From Streptomyces rubiginosohelvolus (GTDB taxonomy: Bacteria > Actinomycetota > Actinomycetes > Streptomycetales > Streptomycetaceae), in assembly GCF_014649875.1 (NCBI RefSeq), contig NZ_BMTW01000004.1:1-64000 (forward strand): a DNA stretch of 64,000 nt, in the 5' to 3' direction. Both the position numbers and the translations under genes were made by a program. This document shows positions 42,630 to 52,212 of this stretch, in pieces. The notes beneath the pieces were generated by a model. The model was not told where the DNA came from, made no database searches, and saw nothing but the letters and a program-made list of their open reading frames with translations. How positions within the stretch are numbered: position 1 is the stretch's first letter; each line of letters begins with the position of its first letter.

Positions 42630-43061
42630 TCAGCGCTCCGGCCGGTCCGAGGGCGTGTCGGTCCCGTCGGGGCCGCTCTCGGCGAGCAGGGACCGCAGCA
42701 GGTCCTCGTCGTGGGAGGAGAGGACGGAGACGAAGCTGGAGAGCACCGCGTCGCGGTCGCTCTGCTTGTCGAGGAGCCGGCGCATCCGCAGGGCGGCGAG
42801 CCCCGCCTCGTTCGCCACGGGCTCCCACAGGACGGGGCGTCCCCGTCCGGTGCGTGTGACGGCCTGCTTGGCGTGCAGCCGGGTCAGGATGGTGATGACG
42901 GTGCTGTACGAGAGGCCCGCACCGAGCCGCTCCTGCACCCAGGCCGCGGTCACCGGTTCGCTCGCCTCGCCCAGCACCGACAGCACCTGGGCCTCCAGCT
43001 CGCCCTGGCCGCGCCTGCGGGCGGGCGTCTCCCGTTCGCCACCGGCTCTTTCGGCGTCCAC
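42630..43061 (-). CDS. BlaI/MecI/CopY family transcriptional repressor
   Basis: A 143-residue winged-helix regulator: [27 protein letters not shown] and [19 protein letters not shown] are the recognition region, [15 protein letters not shown] the wing, and the C-terminal half ([19 protein letters not shown]) the dimerisation/cleavage part. GTG 43061 is chosen after AAAGGGG. It forms an operon with the M56 peptidase. A perfect 24-bp palindrome of BlaI-operator type lies 190 bases upstream, between it and the TerD gene. Confidence 0.88.
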   Translation of the reverse strand: MDAERAGGERETPARRRGQGELEAQVLSVLGEASEPVTAAWVQERLGAGLSYSTVITILTRLHAKQAVTRTGRGRPVLWEPVANEAGLAALRMRRLLDKQSDRDAVLSSFVSVLSSHDEDLLRSLLAESGPDGTDTPSDRPER

Positions 43062-43252
43062 GGCCCGGCCCCTTTCTCCGTCCGGCCGCCCGGCTCTCTC
43101 CGTTCGGCCGCCCGGCCGTGGCACTGGACCCGCCGGGCATCGGGGAATCGTATCCAGCCGGCGGAGCGACCGGCCACCGACAGGCGCGGGACCGCCCACG
43201 CCCGGCCGGCGCGGGACCACTCGCACCCCGGCCGGCCCGCCTCCTGGCCCCG

Positions 43253-43276
43253 AAAATCTACAGTGCTGTAGATTTT
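43253..43276. promoter_or_regulatory. BlaI-type operator 2, perfect 24-bp palindrome between blaI-like and TerD genes
   Basis: AAAATCTACAG and CTGTAGATTTT flank a TG centre. A TAGATT element (TAnnnT) is created on both strands (43269-43274 plus, 43260-43255 minus), so one repressor site could block both divergent promoters. Confidence 0.75.
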
Positions 43277-43305
43277 ACTCACCGCTGCCGACAAGGGAGA
43301 AGATC

Positions 43306-43881
43306 ATGGGTGTGAGCCTCGCCAAGGGTGGAAACGTCTCGCTGAGCAAGGAGGCTCCGGGGCTGACCGCGGTCCTCGTCGGTCTCGGCTGGGACGTCCG
43401 CACCACCACGGGCTCCGACTACGACCTGGACGCGAGCGCACTGCTCTGCGACGAGGCGGGCAAGGTGCTCTCGAACGAGCACTTCGTCTTCTACAACAAC
43501 CTGAAGAGCCCCGACGGTTCGGTGGAGCACACCGGCGACAACCTCACCGGTGAGGGCGAGGGCGACGACGAGATCGTCAAGGTCGACCTCGCCTCGGTGC
43601 CCGCGACCGTCGCGAAGATCGTGTTCCCGGTCTCGATCCATGACGCCGAGAGCCGGGGCCAGAGCTTCGGCCAGGTCCGCAACGCGTACATCCGGGTGGT
43701 GAACCAGGCGGGCGGCGCGGAGATCGCCCGCTACGACCTCAGCGAGGACGCCTCCACCGAGACGGCGATGGTCTTCGGCGAGCTGTACCGGCACGGCGCG
43801 GAGTGGAAGTTCCGTGCGGTCGGGCAGGGTTACGCATCCGGGCTGAGCGGCATCGTCGCCGACTTCGGCGTCAGTCTCTGA
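43306..43881 (+). CDS. TerD family protein 1
   Basis: A 191-residue TerD-type calcium-binding protein with canonical start [19 protein letters not shown], Asp-rich sites [12 protein letters not shown] and [14 protein letters not shown], and [25 protein letters not shown] ending (here [14 protein letters not shown]). The family is tied to tellurite, oxidative and envelope stress and, in Streptomyces, to calcium-affected development. ATG 43306 follows AGGGAG. The BlaI-type palindrome sits on its promoter. Confidence 0.92.
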   Translation: MGVSLAKGGNVSLSKEAPGLTAVLVGLGWDVRTTTGSDYDLDASALLCDEAGKVLSNEHFVFYNNLKSPDGSVEHTGDNLTGEGEGDDEIVKVDLASVPATVAKIVFPVSIHDAESRGQSFGQVRNAYIRVVNQAGGAEIARYDLSEDASTETAMVFGELYRHGAEWKFRAVGQGYASGLSGIVADFGVSL

Positions 43882-43913
43882 ACCGCTCGGACGCGATCAC
43901 GGAAGGCGGAACG

Positions 43914-44495
43914 ATGACGATCAACCTCACCAAGGGCCAGCAGGTCAGCCTCACCAAGTCCGGCGGCGGCGAGCTCGACGTCGTACGGATGGGTCTCGGC
44001 TGGAAGTCCGCTCCCCGTAAGGGATTTCTGGCGCGGCTGACCGCCCGCGAGATCGACCTGGACGCCTCGGCGGTGCTCTTCGCGGGCCAGGCCCCGCAGG
44101 ACGTGGTCTTCTTCCAGCATCTGACCAGCGACGACGGCTCGGTCCAGCACACCGGGGACAACCGGGTCGGCGGGGCGGGCCAGGGCGGCGACGACGAGTC
44201 GATCGTCGTCGACCTGCGCCGCGTCCCGGCCCATGTGGACCAGATCGTCTTCACGGTGAACTCGTTCACCGGCCAGACCTTCGAGGAGGTCGAGGCGGCG
44301 TTCTGCCGGCTGGTCGACGAGAGCAACGGCCAGGAGCTGGCCCGGTACACGCTGACCGGCGGCGGCCGGAACACCGCCCAGATCATGGCCAAGGTCCAGC
44401 GGACCGGCTCGGGCTGGCAGATGACGGCGATCGGCGCAGCGGCGGACGGGCGGACCTTCCAGGACCTCATGCCCGCGGTCACGCAGCACCTCTGA
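43914..44495 (+). CDS. TerD family protein 2
   Basis: A 193-residue paralogue of the preceding gene, 32 bases downstream with GGAAGGCGGA before its ATG. It keeps the TerD plan (TINLTKGQQVSLTKSGG, REIDLDASAVLF, GDDESIVVDLRRVP) but has a basic insertion KSAPRKGFLARLTARE after the first strand pair. It ends in a strong hairpin, so the two TerD genes form one transcription unit. Confidence 0.92.
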   Translation: MTINLTKGQQVSLTKSGGGELDVVRMGLGWKSAPRKGFLARLTAREIDLDASAVLFAGQAPQDVVFFQHLTSDDGSVQHTGDNRVGGAGQGGDDESIVVDLRRVPAHVDQIVFTVNSFTGQTFEEVEAAFCRLVDESNGQELARYTLTGGGRNTAQIMAKVQRTGSGWQMTAIGAAADGRTFQDLMPAVTQHL

Positions 44496-44514
44496 CCCAG
44501 CCGGCAGCTTCGCG

Positions 44515-44543
44515 GGGGTGCGCACGCGGCACGTGCGCACCCC
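44515..44543 (+). terminator. Hairpin terminator after the TerD pair
   Basis: GGGGTGCGCACG (44515-44526) and CGTGCGCACCCC (44532-44543) form a perfect 12-bp stem with a 5-base loop, 20 bases past the stop. Confidence 0.8.
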
Positions 44544-44587
44544 TGTACCGCCCTACACATCGACGCACGTATCGACCGAGGGACAGC

Positions 44588-45349
44588 ATGGGCAGACCTT
44601 CCCGGCTCGGGGACGAGGACAGATCCGACTACGCGAGCGCGCTCGACGAGGTGATCGCCTCCCCGGAGATCCGACGCCTGCTGGAGCGCTCGGGCGTCCC
44701 CGGCGACCGGCTGCGCGTCCGGGGCCTGGCGGCCGTGGCGCGCACGGCGGCCGCCGCCGACGCGGAGTACCGGAGATACGCGGCCCTGCGGCTCCACGCC
44801 CAGGGCGGGCGGCGGGACCGAGGCCCCCGGCCGCTCTCCGGTCCCGGCGATCAGGAGCGGCCGGGGGCCGGGGTGCTGGCGGTCCTCGGGGTGCTGACAC
44901 CGGTGCTCGCCGCCGTGGCCGCGGCGACGTTCCTGCTGCTCGGGTACGGTCTGCGGCTCGCCGACACCCTGCCCGCCCTGGCGGACACCCTCGTCGGCGT
45001 CGGCTGGTTCAGTCTGGTCGTCGCGGCGCTCGCGGCCCTGGTCAGCGTGGTCGCCCTCTACCGGACGGCGGCGCGGCAGTCTGCGGCGGCCGTGCCCGGT
45101 CCCTCCGCCGACGGTTCTCCAGCGCTCGCCCAGGCCCGTGAGGCGTGGCTCGTCGCGCTGCGCGACCGGGGGATCCGGCCGTTCCTCCTCCAGGAGCTGG
45201 CCGAGGCGGAGGCGTCCGCGCCGGGTGCGGGCGAGGGGCGCGGCTCCCGCTTCAGCTCACCGGCGTTCGCGGGGCCCGACTACTCCGGTCCGGGGTTCGA
45301 GGGGTCGCAGCGGCCCGCTCCCCGGCAGCCCGGATCAGGGCGGCCATGA
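44588..45349 (+). CDS. Hypothetical membrane protein
   Basis: A 253-residue protein with two hydrophobic segments (GVLAVLGVLTPVLAAVAAAT near 95-115 and VGWFSLVVAALAALVSVVAL near 138-158) between a charged helical N-terminal part and a Gly/Ser/Pro-rich tail. I do not recognise a domain. ATG 44588 follows GAGGGAC. Its last 98 bases overlap, antisense, the 3' end of the hydrolase gene on the minus strand. Confidence 0.78.
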   Translation: MGRPSRLGDEDRSDYASALDEVIASPEIRRLLERSGVPGDRLRVRGLAAVARTAAAADAEYRRYAALRLHAQGGRRDRGPRPLSGPGDQERPGAGVLAVLGVLTPVLAAVAAATFLLLGYGLRLADTLPALADTLVGVGWFSLVVAALAALVSVVALYRTAARQSAAAVPGPSADGSPALAQAREAWLVALRDRGIRPFLLQELAEAEASAPGAGEGRGSRFSSPAFAGPDYSGPGFEGSQRPAPRQPGSGRP

Positions 45350-46001
45350 CCCGGGTGTCCTGGCCCATCTCCGGGTGCCACTGCACCCCGAGCACCAGGC
45401 TTGCGTGGTCCGGGAGTTCCAGGGCCTCCACCGTCCCGTCCGGGGCATGGGCGGAGGCCAGCAGGCCGGCGCCGAGGCGGTCGACCGCCTGGTGGTGGTA
45501 GGCGGGCACCATGGCGGTCTCCGGCACGGCGTCCGCGTACACGGTGCCGGTCACGGGGGTCACCGGGTGACTGCCGAAGACGCCGAGGCCGCCGGTGTGA
45601 TCTTCCAGGTGCTGGATCAGCGTGCCGCCGAGGGCGACGTTGAGCAGTTGCATGCCCCGGCAGATGCCGAGCAGGGGGACCCGCTGGTCGATCGCCGCCC
45701 GGATCAGCGCCAGCTCCCAGGCGTCGCGTTCGCGGGCCGGGGGGCCGGTACGGGGGTCGGCGGCCGCCCCGTACCGGGCAGGCTCGACGTCCGCTCCCCC
45801 GGCGATCACCAGCCCGTCCAGCGCGGCGACGGTGTCCCGGGCCGCGTCCTCGGCGTCATCGGGCGGCAGCAGCACCGCGAGCCCGCCCGCCGCCCGGACG
45901 AGGCGCGGATAAGCGGCGGGCAGCAGCACCGCGGGCATCTCCCACACCCCCCACCGGGCCGGGTCCTGGTAGGTGCTGATGCCGATGACGGGCCGGGGCA
46001 T
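45252..46001 (-). CDS. Gamma-glutamyl-gamma-aminobutyrate hydrolase-like peptidase C26
   Basis: A 249-residue class-I amidotransferase-fold hydrolase. The nucleophile is C114 in LGICRGMQLLN, with H209 and E211 in VQWHPE completing the triad; IAGGADVEPARY is the substrate loop. PuuD-type enzymes release glutamate from gamma-glutamyl compounds. Beside a GlnA4-type ligase, permease, SDR and aldehyde dehydrogenase it should perform the last step, freeing glutamate and, for ethanolamine, glycine. ATG 46001 follows AAGGAG. Confidence 0.88.
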   Translation of the reverse strand: MPRPVIGISTYQDPARWGVWEMPAVLLPAAYPRLVRAAGGLAVLLPPDDAEDAARDTVAALDGLVIAGGADVEPARYGAAADPRTGPPARERDAWELALIRAAIDQRVPLLGICRGMQLLNVALGGTLIQHLEDHTGGLGVFGSHPVTPVTGTVYADAVPETAMVPAYHHQAVDRLGAGLLASAHAPDGTVEALELPDHASLVLGVQWHPEMGQDTRVMAALIRAAGERAAATPRTPDRSSRAPRTPVS

Positions 46002-46024
46002 GGAACGTACTCCTTCGGTCGGGG

Positions 46025-46050
46025 GATCGCGTCGGCGGATCGCGTCGGCG
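46025..46050. repeat. Perfect 13-bp tandem duplication
   Basis: GATCGCGTCGGCG occurs twice head to tail in the 68-base gap between permease stop and hydrolase start, 24 bases before the hydrolase ATG. It may be a neutral slippage product. Confidence 0.75.
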
Positions 46051-46069
46051 GCCGGGGACTCCGGCGTGC

Positions 46070-47539
<1,470 letters not shown>

Positions 47540-47586
47540 GAGGCGCTCCAGATATGTGTCGACTTCATCGTTGGAACTGCTTCGAT

Positions 47587-47608
47587 CAAAGGTTCGTCGG
47601 CACACCTT
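47587..47608. promoter_or_regulatory. Shared operator, copy 1, before the permease
   Basis: CAAAGGTTC-N5-CACACCTT. It is also dyadic: CAAAGGT (47587-47593) with ACCTTTG (47604-47610). It ends 48 bases upstream of the permease ATG. Fifteen of 17 fixed positions match the copy before the ligase gene. Confidence 0.65.
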
Positions 47609-47692
47609 TGTGGAACGGGGCGGCGCCTGGCAAGGGGCGTGCGTTAAAGAGTGGTTACGGATTCGCCTCGCCGGGCGCCGCCGGCACCGCTT

Positions 47693-48487
47693 TCAGGCGA
47701 GGAAGCCGCGCAGCAGGGCCGCCGTGCCGCCGCAGTGTTCGCGCATCATCTCGCGCGCCGCGTCCGGGTCCCGGTCGAGGACCGCCTCGACGACGGCCGT
47801 GTGCTGCTGCTGGGAGTGCTCCAGGTTGCGCACCAGCAGCGGGATGCCGTCGAGCAGTTCGTTGAGGGTGGCCCGGACGGCGGCGTACTGGGCGGCGAGT
47901 GTGCGGGAGCCGGAGAGTTCGGCGAGGGTGAGGTGGAGCAGGGTGTCCTGGCGGCGGTAGTCCTCCAGCCGGGCGCCCTGGGTGGCGTCGAGCGCTCCGC
48001 GCAGCCGGTCCTCGCCGTCGGCCGCGAGCCCCTCGGCGCACAGGCCCGCGGCTCCGGCCTCCAGCACCTCGCGGAAGCGCAGGGTGTCCTCGACGTCGAC
48101 GGCGGCGATACGGCGGCGCAGTTCACCGCTGCCGTCGGGGGCGGCGGTGCGCGGCAGGACGAACGTTCCTCCGTAGCGGCCGCGGCGGCTCTCGACCATG
48201 TTCTGGTCCTGGAGGACCTTGAGGACCTCGCGCAGTGTCACCCTGCTGATCCGCAGGTGCTGGGACAACTCGCGCTCGGAGGGCAGGCGTTCGCCCGGTG
48301 GTACGAGGCCGAGGCGCAGGAGCTGGAGGACCTGTTCCAGGGCCTCCTCGAAGCCGTTGCCCGCGCGGACCGGGCGCAGTACGGAGTCCAGCGGGCCGGG
48401 CGGGGGATCGCCCGCGCCGCCCGCCACTCCGTCCGCCTCTCCCCGTACCCCCGGACGGGTGTCGTCCGCTCTTCCGCTCGTGGCCAC
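47693..48487 (-). CDS. FadR/GntR family transcriptional regulator
   Basis: A 264-residue regulator. The GntR winged helix covers about 45-110 (GLVPPGERLPSERELSQHLRISRVTLREVLKVLQDQNMV), followed by an all-helical FCD ligand domain with the metal His/Asp residues (FREVLEAGAAGLCAEGLA, LHLTLAELSGS, HTAVVEAVLDRD). It is divergent from the ligase gene and adjacent to the permease gene, and is the prime candidate to bind the shared operator. GTG 48487 follows GGGAAGGGG. Confidence 0.88.
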   Translation of the reverse strand: MATSGRADDTRPGVRGEADGVAGGAGDPPPGPLDSVLRPVRAGNGFEEALEQVLQLLRLGLVPPGERLPSERELSQHLRISRVTLREVLKVLQDQNMVESRRGRYGGTFVLPRTAAPDGSGELRRRIAAVDVEDTLRFREVLEAGAAGLCAEGLAADGEDRLRGALDATQGARLEDYRRQDTLLHLTLAELSGSRTLAAQYAAVRATLNELLDGIPLLVRNLEHSQQQHTAVVEAVLDRDPDAAREMMREHCGGTAALLRGFLA

Positions 48488-48507
48488 TGACGGATCCCCT
48501 TCCCAAG

Positions 48508-48529
48508 CAATGGTTCTCTGTCATACCTT
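48508..48529. promoter_or_regulatory. Shared operator, copy 2, between FadR and ligase genes
   Basis: CAATGGTTC-N5-CATACCTT. Within it TGTCATACC (48519-48527) fits the GntR/FadR core yGTM-N-KACy, and TACCTT (48524-48529) fits a -10 element toward the ligase gene. Confidence 0.65.
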
Positions 48530-48560
48530 ATGCCTCCCGGTTCACCCAAGGAGGCATCCC

Positions 48561-49925
48561 GTGGCAGACCGCACACCCCCGCTCGGCGTCGACGAGCTCC
48601 GCTCACGCGTCGCGGACGGGTCGATAGACACCGTGGTGCTGGCCTTCCCGGACATGCAGGGCCGGCTTCAGGGCAAGCGGTTCGCGGCCGGGTTCTTCCT
48701 CGACGAGGTGCTGGAGCACGGCACCGAGGGCTGCAACTATCTCCTGGCCGTGGACACCGAGATGCAGACGGTCGACGGTTACGCGATGTCCTCGTGGGAG
48801 CACGGCTACGGCGACTTCGGGATGGTCCCCGACCCCGCCACCCTGCGGCCCGTCCCCTGGCACGAGGGGACCGCCCTGCTGATCGCCGATCTCGCCTGGC
48901 ACGACGGCAGTCCGGTGGTGGCCGCCCCCCGGCAGATCCTGCGCCGCCAGCTCGACCGGTTGACCGAGCGCGGCTGGACGGCCCAGGTCGGCACGGAGCT
49001 GGAGTTCATCGTCTTCCGGGACAGTTACGAGGAGGCCTGGGACCGCGACTACCGCGGGCTGACCCCGGCCAACCAGTACAACATCGACTACTCCATCCTC
49101 GGCACCGGCCGCATCGAGCCGCTGCTGCGCCGCATCCGCAACGAGATGCAGCAGGCCGGGCTGACCGTCGAGTCCGCCAAGGGCGAGTGCAATCCCGGCC
49201 AGCACGAGATCGTCTTCCGCTACGACGAGGCGCTCACCACCTGCGACCAGCACGCCGTCTACAAGACGGGCGCCAAGGAGATCGCGGCCCAGGAGGGTGT
49301 CTCGCTGACCTTCATGGCCAAGTACGACGAGCGCGAGGGCAACTCCTGCCACATCCACCTCTCGCTGACCGACGCGGACGGCGAGAACGTGATGGCGGGC
49401 GACGCACCGGACGGCATGTCCGAGGTGATGCGCCACTTCCTGGCCGGGCAGCTCGCCGCCCTGCGGGACTTCTCCCTCCTCTACGCCCCCAACATCAACT
49501 CCTACAAACGCTTCCAGCCCGGCTCCTTCGCCCCCACCGCGGTCGCCTGGGGCGTCGACAACCGCACCTGCGCCCTGCGGGTCGTCGGCCACGGGCGCTC
49601 GATGCGCTTCGAGAACCGGCTGCCCGGCGGCGACGTCAACCCGCATCTGGCCGTCGCCGGACTGGTCGCCGCCGGACTGTACGGGGTCGAGCACCGGCTG
49701 GAGCTGCCCGAGGCCTGTACGGGCAACGCCTACACCGCCGATTACGACCAGGTGCCGACGACCCTGCGCGAGGCCGCCGAACTGTGGGAGGCCAGCCCGA
49801 TCGCCAAGGAGGCGTTCGGCGAGGAGGTCGTCGCGCACTACCTGAACATGGCCCGGGTCGAACTGGCCGCGTACGACTCCGCGGTGACCGACTGGGAGCT
49901 GCGCCGCTCCTTCGAACGCCTCTGA
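48561..49925 (+). CDS. glnA4: Glutamine-synthetase-like gamma-glutamyl amine ligase (GlnA4 type)
   Basis: A 454-residue GS-fold ligase. GTELEFIVF and CNPGQHEIVFRYDEALTTCDQH carry the metal-binding Glu/His, HIHLSLTD the ATP loop, and FAPTAVAWGVDNRTCALRVVG and RFENRLPGGDVNPHLAVAG the active-site close. The classical adenylylation loop NLY of GlnA is not conserved. It fits S. coelicolor GlnA4 (SCO1613), shown to make gamma-glutamylethanolamide, better than polyamine ligases. GTG 48561 has a full AAGGAGG six bases upstream. It heads a plus-strand unit with aldehyde dehydrogenase and SDR. Confidence 0.85.
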   Translation: MADRTPPLGVDELRSRVADGSIDTVVLAFPDMQGRLQGKRFAAGFFLDEVLEHGTEGCNYLLAVDTEMQTVDGYAMSSWEHGYGDFGMVPDPATLRPVPWHEGTALLIADLAWHDGSPVVAAPRQILRRQLDRLTERGWTAQVGTELEFIVFRDSYEEAWDRDYRGLTPANQYNIDYSILGTGRIEPLLRRIRNEMQQAGLTVESAKGECNPGQHEIVFRYDEALTTCDQHAVYKTGAKEIAAQEGVSLTFMAKYDEREGNSCHIHLSLTDADGENVMAGDAPDGMSEVMRHFLAGQLAALRDFSLLYAPNINSYKRFQPGSFAPTAVAWGVDNRTCALRVVGHGRSMRFENRLPGGDVNPHLAVAGLVAAGLYGVEHRLELPEACTGNAYTADYDQVPTTLREAAELWEASPIAKEAFGEEVVAHYLNMARVELAAYDSAVTDWELRRSFERL

Positions 49926-49975
49926 TCCCTCGAACGCCACTGACCACCACCCGCTTCCCTGATCGGGGTCCGTAC

Positions 49976-51358
49976 GTGTCACAACCCACCCTGGACGTCC
50001 TCAATCCGGCGACCGCCGAGGTCATCGCCACCGTCCCCGCCGCCTCCGCCGCCGATGTGGACGCCGCCGTCGTCCGCGCGGCGGCCGCCCAGCGCTCCTG
50101 GGCCGCCGCCGCGCCCGCCGACCGGGCCCGGCTGCTGCGCCGCTTCGCCGTCGTCGTCGACGAACACATCGAGGAACTCGCGCAGTTGGAGGTCCGGGAG
50201 GCCGGCCACACCATCGGGAACGCCCGGTGGGAGGCGGGCAACGTCCGCGATCTGCTCGACTACAGCGCGGGCGGGGCCGAACGGCTGCTGGGCCGGCAGA
50301 TCCCGGTGGCCGGCGGCATCGACTTCACGATCCTGGAGCCACTGGGTGTCGTCGGGGTCATCGCCCCGTGGAACTTCCCGATGCCGATCGCCGCCTGGGG
50401 CCTCGCCCCGGCCCTCGCGGCGGGCAACGCCGTCCTCCTCAAGCCCGCCGAGACGACCCCGCTGACAGCTCTGCGGCTGGCCGAACTCGCCCTGGCGGCA
50501 GGCCTTCCCGAGGGTCTCTTCCAGGTGCTGCCCGGCGAGGGCCCGGTGGCCGGGAGCGCGCTGGTCGAGCACCCGGGCGTCGCGAAGATCGTGTTCACCG
50601 GCTCCACCCGGACCGGTAAGCACATCATGACCCGCTGCGCCGAGCGCGTGAAGCGGCTCACCCTGGAGCTGGGCGGCAAGAGCCCCAACATCGTCTTCGC
50701 CGACGCCGATGTGGAGGCCGCGGCGGCCTCCGCCCCGATGTCCTTCCTGGACAACGCCGGCCAGGACTGCTGCGCCCGGACCCGGATCCTGGTCGAGCGG
50801 TCCGTGTACGACCGGTTCCTCGACGCCCTCGTCCCGGCCGTGTCCGCCGTGGCGGTGGGCGACCCGGCCGACGAGAAGACGCAGATGGGACCGCTGATCT
50901 CGGCCGTCCAGCGGGACCGGGTCCGGGGGCTCGTCGACGGCGGCCGGAAGGCCGACGGCGTACGGGCGATGCTCGGCAAGGCTCCCGAGGGGCCCGGGTT
51001 CTGGTACCCGCCGACCGTCCTCGCCGGGGTCGCGCCCGACGCTCCCGTGGCCGTCGAGGAGGTCTTCGGGCCGGTGGCCGTGGTGCTGCCGTTCGGGGAC
51101 GAGGCGGACGCGGTGCGGCTGGCCGACGCCACCGACTACGGGCTGGCCGGCTCGGTATGGACCCGGGACGTGGGCCGCGCGCTGCGCGTCAGCCAGGGGC
51201 TGCGGGTGGGCAACCTCTCCGTCAACTCGCACTCCAGCGTGCGCTATTCGACCCCCTTCGGCGGCTACAAGCAGTCGGGGCTGGGCCGCGAGCTCGGCCC
51301 GGACGCCCTGGCCGCCTTCACCGAAACCAAGAACGTCTTCATCAGCACGGAGGCCTGA
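49976..51358 (+). CDS. Aldehyde dehydrogenase family protein
   Basis: A 460-residue NAD(P)+-dependent dehydrogenase. N133 in APWNFPMP, E231 in LELGGKSPN and C265 in NAGQDCCAR are the catalytic set; FTGSTRTGK is the cofactor loop. In the locus it should oxidise the gamma-glutamyl aldehyde to the acid. GTG 49976 is used; its ribosome-binding site is weak, suggesting reliance on read-through from the ligase gene 50 bases upstream. Confidence 0.9.
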   Translation: MSQPTLDVLNPATAEVIATVPAASAADVDAAVVRAAAAQRSWAAAAPADRARLLRRFAVVVDEHIEELAQLEVREAGHTIGNARWEAGNVRDLLDYSAGGAERLLGRQIPVAGGIDFTILEPLGVVGVIAPWNFPMPIAAWGLAPALAAGNAVLLKPAETTPLTALRLAELALAAGLPEGLFQVLPGEGPVAGSALVEHPGVAKIVFTGSTRTGKHIMTRCAERVKRLTLELGGKSPNIVFADADVEAAAASAPMSFLDNAGQDCCARTRILVERSVYDRFLDALVPAVSAVAVGDPADEKTQMGPLISAVQRDRVRGLVDGGRKADGVRAMLGKAPEGPGFWYPPTVLAGVAPDAPVAVEEVFGPVAVVLPFGDEADAVRLADATDYGLAGSVWTRDVGRALRVSQGLRVGNLSVNSHSSVRYSTPFGGYKQSGLGRELGPDALAAFTETKNVFISTEA

Positions 51359-51363
51359 GCACC

Positions 51364-52149
51364 ATGACCGACACTTCTTCCGTCTGCCGCCGCCTGGTCG
51401 GCCGCACCGCCGTCGTCACCGGAGCCGGCAGCGGCATCGGTCTGGCCACCGTGCGGCGGCTGGCCGCCGAGGGCGCCCATGTCGTCTGCGCCGATGTGGA
51501 CGAGGAGCGCGGCAAGGCCGCCGCCGAGGAGGCCGCCGGGCTCTTCGTCCGTACCGACGTCACCGACGCCGAGGAGGTGGACGCCCTCTTCAAGGCCGCC
51601 CACGACACCTACGGTTCGGTCGACATCGCGTTCAACAACGCGGGGATCTCGCCGCCCGACGACGACTCCATCCTGGACACCGGTCTGGAGGCGTGGAAGC
51701 GGGTGCAGGAGGTCAACCTCACCTCGGTCTACCTCTGCTGCAAGGCTGCCATCCCCTACATGCGCGCGCAGGGCAAGGGTTCCATCATCAACACGGCCTC
51801 GTTCGTGGCCCGGATGGGCGCGGCCACCTCACAGATCTCGTACACCGCGTCCAAGGGCGGGGTGCTGGCGATGTCACGCGAGCTGGGGGTGCAGTTCGCG
51901 CGCGACGGCATCCGCGTCAACGCGCTCTGCCCGGGGCCGGTCAACACCCCGCTGCTCCAGGAGCTGTTCGCCAAGGACCCGGAGCGGGCCGCCCGGCGGC
52001 TGATCCACATCCCGGTCGGGCGGTTCGCCGAGCCGACGGAGATCGCCGCCGCCGTGGCGTTCCTCGCGAGCGACGACTCCTCGTTCGTGAACGCCACGGA
52101 CTTCCTGGTCGACGGCGGGATCGCCGGGGCGTACGTCACCCCGGTCTAG
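51364..52149 (+). CDS. SDR family oxidoreductase
   Basis: A 261-residue classical SDR. VTGAGSGIGLATV binds NAD(P), NNAGIS is intact, and S146, Y160, K164 form the active site in INTASFVARMG...YTASK. The C-terminal VNATDFLVDGG matches glucose-dehydrogenase/FabG-like members. Starting five bases after the aldehyde dehydrogenase stop, it is coupled to it. In an ethanolamine route it would oxidise the alcohol of gamma-glutamylethanolamide; a polyamine route would instead need an amine oxidase or transaminase, which is absent. Confidence 0.9.
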   Translation: MTDTSSVCRRLVGRTAVVTGAGSGIGLATVRRLAAEGAHVVCADVDEERGKAAAEEAAGLFVRTDVTDAEEVDALFKAAHDTYGSVDIAFNNAGISPPDDDSILDTGLEAWKRVQEVNLTSVYLCCKAAIPYMRAQGKGSIINTASFVARMGAATSQISYTASKGGVLAMSRELGVQFARDGIRVNALCPGPVNTPLLQELFAKDPERAARRLIHIPVGRFAEPTEIAAAVAFLASDDSSFVNATDFLVDGGIAGAYVTPV

Positions 52150-52164
52150 AACGGGCGGACGCAC

Positions 52165-52200
52165 GCGCGGCCCGCACGTCCGAGGACGTGCGGGCCGCGC
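52165..52200. terminator. Strong bidirectional terminator
   Basis: A 17-bp perfect stem (arms 52165-52181 and 52184-52200, ending GTCC/GGAC around GA) between the convergent SDR and PucR genes. Confidence 0.8.
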
Positions 52201-52212
52201 CGGCTTTCGGCC

